The notes: generated by a model not told the origin, from the letters alone. Positions 1-5,280 are shown, counted from the stretch's first letter. The stretch: DNA of 5,410 nucleotides from Undibacterium sp. (GCA_019752975.1 JAIELM010000040.1:1-5410); one strand, 5' to 3'. Numbers and translations: made by a program.

Positions 1-1560
1 GACGTAGGTTTGCGCAAACCACGTAGTGATCGTTTTGGCGGTCAAGTGAAAGTGGGATTGCTCGGCACCGAATTATTACTCGAAGGACCCGTGACGGAAA
101 ATCAGAGTTTTTATTTCGCCGCCAAACGCAGCCATCTAGACGCCATTTTCAAGAAAGACATCACCGACAAGGACACAGGAACGGTCTGGAGTATGCCCAC
201 ATTTAGGGACTATCAAGCCAAGTATCAATGGAAAATCAATTCCGGCAACGAATTAACTTTTCACGCCACAGGAGCGGCAGATAAGCTTAAATTTTTCTTC
301 CCTAAAGACGGTGAATTTGCCACTCACGCACCTGCGTTAGCTGGCAATTCCAGGGACGAGCAGGCGAGCAATACGCAGGCGCTGGTATGGGATTCTACTA
401 TCAATGCCACGCTTTCTAATAAGCTTGCCGTTGGCCATATGGATTTCAAAACCAAATCGGTATTCGGCTCTGCCGCTGACGTGGATCTTAAGCAAGACAG
501 TTATTTTATTCGTGATCAATTGCGTCTGCGTGTTAACGAGCGGCATGACATCACTGTGGGCGCTGTCGCTTTCAATAATAAAGTCAAGCTCGGTCTCAAC
601 TTGCTCGATACCCGTTGCACAGAATTCGATAATACTTGCGATCTCAATGATGCTTCACGCAAGCAACAGCAAGAAAATTTATCCGTCAATTACAGTAATC
701 TGTATCTCAAAGACCGTTGGCAATTGAGTCCTGATTTCACTGCGACTGTGGGTGTGCACTTCACCCACGATGGCTATTTGAAACGCAATTACACTGAACC
801 ACGCCTAGGCTTAGAGTGGCAAGCCGGTAAAGATACGGTATTTAATTTTGGCTATGGCAAGCACAACGAAGGGCCAGAAGGTCTGCAGTTGCTGCAGGAT
901 TTTGGCAATCCCAAACTCGGCCACGTACAGGCTCAGCATATGGTACTTGGGGTCACTGAGCGCTTTAGCGATGGTTGGTCAGCCAAGGCAGAAATCTATC
1001 AAAAGAAATTTGAGGGCTTAGTGGTAGGCGACCCTGTCCTCAATTATGTCAACGGCGGTAGCGGCACAGCCAAGGGTGTCGAATTGTTTGTTAAAAAGGA
1101 TGTGACCGATAAACTATCTGGGTGGTTGTCAGTGAGTCTTTCGGAAACAAATCGCAAGAATGACGTGACTGGCAAAGAATTTAAATTCGAATATGACCAA
1201 CCCGTTGTGGTCAACTTAGTTGGCAATTATAAGTTGAACGAAAAATGGAGTGTAGGAGGTAAATGGAGCTACCACAGTGGCAACTTGAATACGCCTATCG
1301 TTGGTACAAGTCATTATCCTGACGGTCGAGTGCGTCCTATCTATGGCGCAATCAATTCAGAACGTCTGCCTGCATATCACCGACTCGATCTACGTGCTGA
1401 CTGGGCGTATTCAGAGCGCGCTAGCTTTTTCTTTGAAATCAACAATGCCTATAAACACCAGAATGTCGAAGGCTATCAATACTCAGGTGATTACAGCAAA
1501 CGTCGAGTCGAAAGTGGTAATGACTTTATGCCGAATGTGGGATTTCAGTACAAGTTTTAA
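1..1560 (+). CDS. TonB-dependent outer-membrane receptor, C-terminal part (5' truncated)
   Basis: This is the beta-barrel part of a TonB-dependent receptor, which takes up a scarce ligand such as an iron chelate, cobalamin or a sugar across the outer membrane using TonB energy. The frame is open from base 1, so the signal peptide and most of the plug lie outside the window; the TTG at position 10 is an internal Leu, not a start. The first visible residues carry the usual plug-to-barrel transition (FGGQVKVGLLGTELLLEGPV, then KRSHLD). After it come alternating aromatic/polar strands and turns rich in Asp, Asn and Gly. Near the end AYHRLDLRADW and FFFEINNAY match the conserved last strands of the family, and the protein stops at VGFQYKF. 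The terminal Phe and alternating aromatics form the signal read by the BAM assembly machinery. A Cys pair (codons 616-618 and 637-639) lies in a probable extracellular loop. The gene converges on the minus-strand gene at 1768. Substrate cannot be told from this part. Confidence 0.9.
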   Translation, partial: DVGLRKPRSDRFGGQVKVGLLGTELLLEGPVTENQSFYFAAKRSHLDAIFKKDITDKDTGTVWSMPTFRDYQAKYQWKINSGNELTFHATGAADKLKFFFPKDGEFATHAPALAGNSRDEQASNTQALVWDSTINATLSNKLAVGHMDFKTKSVFGSAADVDLKQDSYFIRDQLRLRVNERHDITVGAVAFNNKVKLGLNLLDTRCTEFDNTCDLNDASRKQQQENLSVNYSNLYLKDRWQLSPDFTATVGVHFTHDGYLKRNYTEPRLGLEWQAGKDTVFNFGYGKHNEGPEGLQLLQDFGNPKLGHVQAQHMVLGVTERFSDGWSAKAEIYQKKFEGLVVGDPVLNYVNGGSGTAKGVELFVKKDVTDKLSGWLSVSLSETNRKNDVTGKEFKFEYDQPVVVNLVGNYKLNEKWSVGGKWSYHSGNLNTPIVGTSHYPDGRVRPIYGAINSERLPAYHRLDLRADWAYSERASFFFEINNAYKHQNVEGYQYSGDYSKRRVESGNDFMPNVGFQYKF

Positions 1561-1647
1561 AGTGGCTTCTTGAACCGCTTGATAGACTGACTTTCCCGTA
1601 GGTTTTGATGCTGTCGCGAAAGGGGTAATTAGAGAGAAAAATCGAAA

Positions 1648-1740
1648 ACCCCTCAACGCCGATACGCAGAAACACGGAGGAGCGCAGAACGAGGGTTGCT
1701 CCGATTTTCTCTGCGTCTTAGCGCCTCGGCGTTGCGGGGT
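1648..1740. terminator. Probable bidirectional terminator hairpin between convergent genes
   Basis: Bases 1648-1662 pair with 1726-1740 over 14 of 15 positions (one T/C mismatch at 1653/1735). The stem continues with 7 perfect pairs (1664-1670 with 1710-1716) after a 9-nt one-sided bulge at 1717-1725. A small inner stem GGAGC/GCTCC (1679-1683 with 1698-1702) can form in the loop. T-rich DNA follows on both sides: CTTGTTTTTGCTTTTGATTT on the plus strand, and TTTCGATTTTTCTC when read on the minus strand. The position between the stops of the TonB receptor and the tapT-like gene suits a shared rho-independent terminator. The right arm (TCTGCGTCTTAGCGCCTCGG) also resembles a 'CTCTGCGTCT..GCG' motif that I recall as dispersed through many bacterial genomes, so this could be a repeat element that serves as terminator. 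Confidence 0.65.
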
Positions 1741-1767
1741 CTTGTTTTTGCTTTTGATTTTTGGGTG

Positions 1768-2544
1768 CTACTTTTGTCGCGAGCTTAGGCTCAGTAGGCG
1801 CTGATGAATTTCATCATCGAGATGGAGTTTTTGCTGTTGCTTAGCGCGCAGATAGTGTTCGGTATACACATCTAAATACGCTTCCAAGATGTGTGCCGCG
1901 TGCGTCTCCCCTGCCAGTTCCATACACAGAGCCGCTACTTCGGCGGTACAGAAATGTTCATCACGCTTGGAGCGACGCAATCGATAGCGCGAAATTTGTG
2001 CCACTTGTAAACTCAGCACCGGAAAATGATCGAGGTAAGGACTCTTCTTAAAAATCTTGCGTGCTTCTGACCAAGTAGCGTCGAGAAGAATAAATAACGG
2101 TCGCTTACTTATATTTTCCTGTGCTGGTTTTTCGCCTCCCCTTTCTAACCCATTTTCGCTGCGCAATATATCGTTCACTACCCGTTCCGGCGCAACAAAT
2201 TCACCCGGAAACACCACATAGGGCTGCCACTGTGGATCAGCCAAGAGCAGCAAAAGCGCCGGATCGACCTCCGTTCGCGCCCAAGCAAAAGCAAAAGTAT
2301 CGGGCACAATATCGGCGATTAACCATCCGGTATTGCTAGGCTTAAGCGGCTCGACATCCGACATCAACAAACATATAGCGGCTCGAGTCGTCACCAAAGG
2401 ACGGAAGGCACAAATGCAATAACTAGGAAGTAGTCGACAGCCGGCACAGCGCCCCCCATGTGGGCCACCGCGGGCAAGAAATTGGGTCGTGCTGCGAGCC
2501 AAACGGGCAGTGCGCAGACGAGAAACGGCATGAGGCAGGAGCAT
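1768..2544 (-). CDS. tapT: DTW-domain tRNA-uridine aminocarboxypropyltransferase (TapT/YfiP type)
   Basis: The family transfers the 3-amino-3-carboxypropyl group of S-adenosylmethionine to a tRNA uridine, giving acp3U at position 47; it acts in the cytoplasm. The 258-residue product has an N-terminal four-Cys cluster C33-x2-C36-x6-C43-x-C45, probably metal-binding. Family motifs follow: EPLKPSNTGWLIADI (about 65-79), VVFPGEF (110-116), the name-giving D-x-T-W motif at D155-A-T157-W158 with SEARKIFKKSPYL directly after, and YRLRR...FCTAEVAAL near 190-210. The match to what I remember of E. coli YfiP runs over the whole length (that protein is about 230 residues; the extra length here is mostly the N-terminus and a linker near 128-147). 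An in-frame TGA lies 36 nt upstream of the ATG with no other start between, so the start is well fixed. No Shine-Dalgarno is visible; see the promoter at 2552-2581. It is convergent with the TonB receptor and divergent from the RTX gene. Confidence 0.9.
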   Translation of the reverse strand: MLLPHAVSRLRTARLARSTTQFLARGGPHGGRCAGCRLLPSYCICAFRPLVTTRAAICLLMSDVEPLKPSNTGWLIADIVPDTFAFAWARTEVDPALLLLLADPQWQPYVVFPGEFVAPERVVNDILRSENGLERGGEKPAQENISKRPLFILLDATWSEARKIFKKSPYLDHFPVLSLQVAQISRYRLRRSKRDEHFCTAEVAALCMELAGETHAAHILEAYLDVYTEHYLRAKQQQKLHLDDEIHQRLLSLSSRQK

Positions 2545-2551
2545 GGGCGCT

Positions 2552-2581
2552 AGTCTAGTGGTAGCAACAAGGACGTGTCAA
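2552..2581 (-). promoter_or_regulatory. Candidate sigma-70 promoter of the tapT-like gene, nearly abutting its ATG
   Basis: On the minus strand a perfect -35 box TTGACA (2581-2576) is followed after 18 nt by TAGACT (2557-2552), which matches TATAAT at 4 of 6 positions. Only 7 nt (AGCGCCC) separate this -10 box from the ATG at 2544. Transcription normally starts about 7 nt after the -10 box, so the mRNA would begin at or next to the start codon. This fits the lack of a ribosome-binding site. The -10 is not strong, and an upstream AT-rich stretch (about 2625-2665) could hold another promoter. Confidence 0.45.
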
Positions 2582-2586
2582 CTGGT

Positions 2587-2616
2587 GAACTTGAACTTGA
2601 ACTCGAACGTGAACTA
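2587..2616. repeat. Five tandem imperfect hexamers (GAACTT type)
   Basis: Five consecutive 6-nt units read GAACTT, GAACTT, GAACTC, GAACGT, GAACTA; each begins GAAC and only the last two bases vary. The array sits directly upstream of the candidate -35 box of the minus-strand tapT-like gene and about 200 nt upstream of the plus-strand RTX gene. It has no convincing coding context. It may be a simple slippage relic or a cluster of binding half-sites; the sequence alone does not decide. Confidence 0.7.
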
Positions 2617-2671
2617 GAGCGACGAGAAAATTTCTCAAATTATCTCAACATTATTTAACAATGCTGTCATC

Positions 2672-2690
2672 CGTCTGCACTTCGCAGACG
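2672..2690. repeat. Perfect 7-bp inverted repeat, possible operator or leader hairpin
   Basis: CGTCTGC (2672-2678) and GCAGACG (2684-2690) are exact reverse complements around the loop ACTTC. No T-run follows on either strand, so it is not a typical terminator. It lies in the 269-nt region between two divergent genes, about 125 nt before the RTX start codon, where it could be a regulator site or part of a 5' leader. In the same region GAGAAA-A-TTTCTC (2624-2636) is another short perfect inverted repeat. I found no convincing promoter for the plus-strand gene here. Confidence 0.4.
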
Positions 2691-2813
2691 TTGAAGAGTC
2701 ATGAAATAACCGCGGACTATTTCTCAAAACCAGAGTGGATGAACATGGCTGAAGCTTAGTTCAGTTTTACTGTATGTCATCTACTTCATTTCTACTTTTT
2801 GAGAGCAAAATTT

Positions 2814-3935
2814 ATGTCCTACTTAATTGGCCAATTTACTTCCAACGATGAACTCAGCAGAGGCTACGATTCCTCTTTTCCCGATTCCAATTTTCAAGTG
2901 AGCGTCAATACGGTTTCGTTTGGCCAGCTCTCGGCTTTTGATCTCAGTGACTATTTTCAACTCAATTTAGATGGCTCAGGACACTATACCGTTTTCGTTT
3001 CTACCGATGCCATCAACAACTATAGCGCCAACCATCAATGGCTTGCCAACTCGTCTGGAGTCGCTATAGAGATTGTTGATCGTTACGGTTATCCTTTGCA
3101 AAATTTAAACTTTGCCGTCGCCCATCCCGAGGTCGATGGATCGATTAATTTCGACTATAACGGCGGCGCATCGTACGGTGATTTTTTCGTCAAAATCAGC
3201 AATCTCTCCTACGGTGTGAATGACTACGTCGTGAGCCTTAGCCATGGTAGTTTAGCGGGAATGCAAATTGATGGAACCATAGGACACGACTACCTTGTCG
3301 GCAGTAATGGTGACGACGATATATTTGCCAATGCTGGACCGGACACCATCATTGCTAGTCCGGGTGATGACATTATTTCTGGTGGTAGCGGGTTAGACAC
3401 ACTGATCCTTTCAGGTAAGATCAATGATTACTTCATGCAAGGCCGACTGGATCATTTTGAACTAAGCGATGAGATTGGCAATCAGGGTAAGGATACGGTT
3501 TCACAAGTAGAACGTTTGATCTTTAGCGATGGTGCAATTGCCTTAGACATCGATGGCAATGCGGGTCAGGCATATCGTTTATATGACGCCGCATTTGGTC
3601 GGCAGCCTGATTTGCAAGGTCTGGGCTTTTGGATCGATAAAATGGATGCGGGCATGAGCATCAGCTCGGTAGCACAATACTTTGTGCAATCAGCAGAATT
3701 TCAAAGTATCTATGGTCGCAATGTAAGCTCAGGTGTACTGGTCGAAGCGCTGTACCAAAACACCCTCAATCGCGCTTCCGACGCCGACGGTTTTCGCTTT
3801 TGGACTTACCAGCTCGACCATGGCAAAATGAACGCCGCTCAAGTAGTCGCTTCTTTTTCAGAAAGTGCCGAGCACCAAGCGATGATCATCGGTCAAATCC
3901 AAAACGGTATTGATTATCTGGCTTGGATGAACTAA
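2814..3935 (+). CDS. RTX-type secreted protein with N-terminal beta domain and C-terminal DUF4214-like units
   Basis: I use the ATG at 2814 (373 residues), preceded by an AG-rich GAGAG at 2801-2805; the TTG at 2799 in the same frame has no ribosome-binding site. There is no signal peptide. Residues about 20-150 are rich in Asp, Ser, Tyr and Phe and look like a bacterial pre-peptidase C-terminal (PPC) beta-sandwich, ending in a strand DYVVSLS. Residues 154-198 are five uninterrupted 9-residue RTX repeats (GGxGxDxLx type), which bind calcium and are typical of proteins exported by type I secretion. Residues about 245-355 hold two units of DUF4214 type, each with an LY..xFGRxxDxxGxxFW-like start (YRLYDAAFGRQPD at 254-266, then ALYQNTLNRASDADGFRFW) and an S-A-E-[FH] end. 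The likely role is an extracellular or surface structural or adhesive protein; no catalytic motif is visible. No transporter gene is adjacent. Confidence 0.85.
   Translation: MSYLIGQFTSNDELSRGYDSSFPDSNFQVSVNTVSFGQLSAFDLSDYFQLNLDGSGHYTVFVSTDAINNYSANHQWLANSSGVAIEIVDRYGYPLQNLNFAVAHPEVDGSINFDYNGGASYGDFFVKISNLSYGVNDYVVSLSHGSLAGMQIDGTIGHDYLVGSNGDDDIFANAGPDTIIASPGDDIISGGSGLDTLILSGKINDYFMQGRLDHFELSDEIGNQGKDTVSQVERLIFSDGAIALDIDGNAGQAYRLYDAAFGRQPDLQGLGFWIDKMDAGMSISSVAQYFVQSAEFQSIYGRNVSSGVLVEALYQNTLNRASDADGFRFWTYQLDHGKMNAAQVVASFSESAEHQAMIIGQIQNGIDYLAWMN
3273..3407 (+). repeat. Five in-phase RTX nonapeptide coding repeats
   Basis: The encoded units are GTIGHDYLV, GSNGDDDIF, ANAGPDTII, ASPGDDIIS and GGSGLDTLI, exactly 9 residues each with no gap. 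The fourth position is Gly and the sixth is Asp in all five, followed by a hydrophobic residue at position eight, as in calcium-binding parallel beta rolls. Units 3 and 4 lack the leading Gly, so calcium binding there may be weaker. The DNA itself is diverged, so the repeat is visible at protein level only. Confidence 0.85.
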
Positions 3936-3939
3936 TTGA

Positions 3940-3967
3940 GCTAAAAAGTGCGCTAAAAAGTGAGCTA
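3940..3967. repeat. Tandem 12-mer (2.3 copies) between two convergent stop codons
   Basis: GCTAAAAAGTGC (3940-3951) is followed by GCTAAAAAGTGA (3952-3963) and a partial copy GCTA (3964-3967). The partial copy supplies the minus-strand TAG stop of the CheX-like gene. The whole gap between the two convergent stops is only 29 nt and no terminator stem is seen in it, so transcripts of the two genes probably overlap at their 3' ends. Confidence 0.75.
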
Positions 3968-4657
3968 CATTCCCAAAGATTTTAAGAGTTCATCATTATC
4001 ATCGCCGCCGCTGCTCACTGCGGGGGCGTTTGACGAGCTTTGATTGGCCTGTTGCATGTGCAGCAGATCGTCTGGATCGAGAATTTCGCTACTGTCAAAG
4101 TCGCGCAATTGGATAAATTCAGTACGATCTATCGCCAGTTCAAGATAAAAAATATTATTATTCTCAGTAAAGAAAGAGACGCGACGTATTTCTGGCCTAT
4201 CTAAAGGGGTATCAACGTTGAGCATCACCTGCTTATGGAGTACCAACATCTTAGGCTGATTTTGGGTAATATTGGTTTGCAGTTCCCGGCGAATTTTCCC
4301 CGTAAAGTCACCAACGATTTGATTCATCAGTTCGCCTAGGATATTTGCCACTTCGTCAGAAGTGAAGGAAGAGGCCAGCTCGGATTTAGGCATCCCCATC
4401 GTCAACATATATTTTTCGTAGATTTCCATGGCGGCGGCTCCGGCAAAATTCAGCACCACCAAACCTGAAAAACCACCATCAAACAAGACGAAGCAACCGA
4501 TATCCGGCTTTAAACCTATTTTGGTAATTTTTTGCACCATAGCAGAGTAGTGCACATTGCTTTGTGTCGCCATGTTCAACACGCGTAGCACCGAATCGCA
4601 TAAACTGGTCAAGAGATCCTCTGTTCCGTATACAACCCTGGTTTCTTCTCTACTCAT
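3965..4657 (-). CDS. CheX-like (DUF3334-type) protein with CheZ-like C-terminal tail
   Basis: The 230-residue product resembles the DUF3334 family of proteobacteria, which I place with CheC/CheX-type phosphatases of phospho-CheY. The start is the ATG at 4657, six nt after GAGGAG; a TTG two codons upstream is too close to that site. Strands such as DIGCFVLFDGGFSGLVVLNF (about 52-71) and a helix AAAMEIYEKYM match the CheX fold. The long helix carries G-E109-L-M-N112-QIVGD, and P135 follows after exactly 22 residues, reproducing the CheC/CheX signature E-x2-N-x22-P; the position four before E109 is Asn (N105), where Asp or Ser is usual. A flexible Ser/Gln/Ala/Gly linker (about 202-218) leads to the last residues DDNDELLKSLGM, which resemble the CheY-binding end of CheZ (VDDLLDSLGF in E. 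coli). Phosphatase activity is inferred, not shown. No chemotaxis genes are adjacent; the gene converges on the RTX gene. Confidence 0.85.
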   Translation of the reverse strand: MSREETRVVYGTEDLLTSLCDSVLRVLNMATQSNVHYSAMVQKITKIGLKPDIGCFVLFDGGFSGLVVLNFAGAAAMEIYEKYMLTMGMPKSELASSFTSDEVANILGELMNQIVGDFTGKIRRELQTNITQNQPKMLVLHKQVMLNVDTPLDRPEIRRVSFFTENNNIFYLELAIDRTEFIQLRDFDSSEILDPDDLLHMQQANQSSSNAPAVSSGGDDNDELLKSLGM

Positions 4658-4663
4658 TACCAA

Positions 4664-4669
4664 CTCCTC
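4664..4669 (-). promoter_or_regulatory. Ribosome-binding site that fixes the start of the CheX-like gene
   Basis: On the minus strand GAGGAG is followed by TTGGTA and then ATG. The spacing of 6 nt suits the ATG at 4657, while the in-frame TTG at 4663 directly abuts the site and could not be used with it. Confidence 0.8.
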
Positions 4670-4758
4670 AAAAATTGTTAGCTATCAATTGTGTTGACTT
4701 CATCCGCATTTTTGCGCGGCTTGCACACGCATTTAATCACGGACACGCTATCAGCATA

Positions 4759-4808
4759 GGCAATTGCATCAATGCCGTCCAGCAATTTTGCAGATATGCT
4801 GCAAATTG
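4759..4808. repeat. Two adjacent bulged hairpins in the tRNA-Arg/CheX-like intergenic region
   Basis: The first hairpin is GGCA-(A)-TTG / CAATGCC at 4759-4776 with loop CAT, 7 bp and a single bulged A. Six nt later the second is CAATTT-(T)-GCAG / CTGCAAATTG at 4783-4808 with loop ATATG, 10 bp and a single bulged T. No T-run follows either. The 237-nt stretch 4658-4894 is otherwise without a gene; on the minus strand it is downstream of the tRNA and upstream of the CheX-like gene, so these could be leader structures or operator sites for that gene. Confidence 0.45.
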
Positions 4809-4841
4809 TGGTGAGCCAATGGTATTCAAACTGTGGGAAAA

Positions 4842-4887
4842 CGATAGTAGCTTAATGGCTGAATAGCCCAAAAGCTGATTGTTATCG
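4842..4887 (-). terminator. Possible terminator downstream of tRNA-Arg
   Basis: On the minus strand, 7 nt after the tRNA CCA end, a three-tier stem can form: CGATA/TATCG (4887-4883 with 4846-4842), AGCTT/AAGCT (4876-4872 with 4853-4849), and GGCT/AGCC around the loop ATTC. It is followed directly by TTTTCCC. The stem is interrupted by internal loops and is not GC-rich, so this is a weak candidate, but position and trailing T-run fit the end of the tRNA transcript. Confidence 0.4.
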
Positions 4888-4894
4888 AGATGAT

Positions 4895-4971
4895 TGGTGC
4901 GCCAGACACGATTCGAACGTGCGACCCCAGCCTTCGGAGGGCTGTACTCTATCCATCTGAGCTACTGGCGC
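4895..4971 (-). tRNA. tRNA-Arg, anticodon CCG
   Basis: The 77-nt reverse-complement sequence folds fully. The acceptor stem GCGCCAG/CTGGCGC has 7 perfect pairs. The D arm is GCTC-AGATGGATA-GAGT, and the anticodon arm is CAGCC-CTCCGAA-GGCTG, giving CCG, which reads the Arg codon CGG. The variable loop is GGGTC, the T arm GCACG-TTCGAAT-CGTGT. The discriminator is A and CCA is encoded in the DNA. A20 in the D loop is the known arginine identity base. It stands alone, with no other tRNA next to it. A possible -10 box TATAAC lies at 5021-5016 on the minus strand, about 45 nt upstream, but I see no good -35 box with it. Confidence 0.97.
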
Positions 4972-5118
4972 GTGGGTATTCGCATGGTTAAGACTTATGC
5001 AAGCGCTCCTGCATCGTTATATGCTTTGCTGGAACAATTTTGCGTAGAGCCTAATTGCAAAGGAGGCGCGTATTTTAACCTAAATTTGCCCTAAGCTCTT
5101 TAGCAATTGCTCATCGAC

Positions 5119-5183
5119 TCGGTAAACTCTTGTCTTATTTTGTGCTTTTTTATCGGGTTGGTAAGTAAGAGTGACCGATTTTT
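5119..5183 (+). terminator. Terminator-like hairpin with T5 tail, no visible upstream gene on its strand
   Basis: TCGGT (5119-5123) pairs with ACCGA (5174-5178), ACTCTT (5126-5131) with AAGAGT (5167-5172), and CTTA (5134-5137) with TAAG (5162-5165). This gives 15 pairs interrupted by two small internal loops, with a 24-nt apical loop. TTTTT (5179-5183) follows directly on the plus strand. It could shield the downstream promoter from read-through or end a small unannotated transcript. The long loop and modest GC make it uncertain. Confidence 0.4.
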
Positions 5184-5185
5184 CA

Positions 5186-5214
5186 TTCCAAAACACAAGC
5201 TTTAGCTCTATAAT
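5186..5214 (+). promoter_or_regulatory. Sigma-70-type promoter of the cytochrome-like gene
   Basis: A perfect -10 box TATAAT (5209-5214) lies 17 nt after TTCCAA (5186-5191), a weak -35 box matching 3 of 6 consensus bases. Transcription would begin near 5221, giving a leader of about 60 nt before the ATG at 5281. The weak -35 suggests possible help from an activator. Confidence 0.55.
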
Positions 5215-5280
5215 CTGATGTTTTACGCTTGCTAGATCTTGCACAACAAGCGATTACACACTATAGCACTTGAGGAAACT

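Larger units (their letters stand above)
4972..5280. other. Divergent intergenic region between tRNA-Arg and the cytochrome-like gene
   Basis: No gene is visible in these 309 nt. The left part should hold the tRNA promoter (minus strand). The middle has a 10-bp perfect palindrome AGCAATTGCT (5102-5111), which may be chance or an operator. Then come the terminator-like hairpin (5119-5183) and the promoter (5186-5214) described separately. In the predicted leader of the right-hand gene, CGCTTG (5226-5231) can pair with CAAGCG (5247-5252). Confidence 0.6.

Noticed and set aside
404..727. Plus-strand ORF of 107 codons within the TonB receptor gene
   Set aside because: It overlaps the well-supported receptor frame entirely, has no ribosome-binding site and its product resembles no protein I know.
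1301..1573. Plus-strand ORF of 90 codons overlapping the end of the TonB receptor
   Set aside because: It is an out-of-frame shadow of the conserved last barrel strands, and no frameshift is needed because the main frame ends with a normal beta-barrel signal.
2575..2661. Short frame GTG...TAA reading ELELELERELE through the hexamer repeats
   Set aside because: It has no ribosome-binding site, is about 28 codons long, and its regularity comes only from the DNA repeat.
2672..2690. Hairpin read as a rho-independent terminator
   Set aside because: Neither strand has a T-run after the stem, and no gene ends next to it.
2799..2813. TTG start giving a five-residue longer RTX protein
   Set aside because: No ribosome-binding site stands before the TTG, while GAGAG lies at a suitable distance from the ATG at 2814.
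4564..4866. Plus-strand ORF of 100 codons antisense to the start of the CheX-like gene
   Set aside because: It covers the antisense of a conserved gene and a hairpin-rich spacer, with an unconvincing product and no start signal.
4895..4971. tRNA-Arg as an attachment site of a genomic island
   Set aside because: No integrase and no direct repeat of the tRNA 3' end are visible in the window.
4894..5094. Plus-strand ORF of 66 codons
   Set aside because: It runs across the antisense of tRNA-Arg; its first 25 residues are simply the translated tRNA complement.
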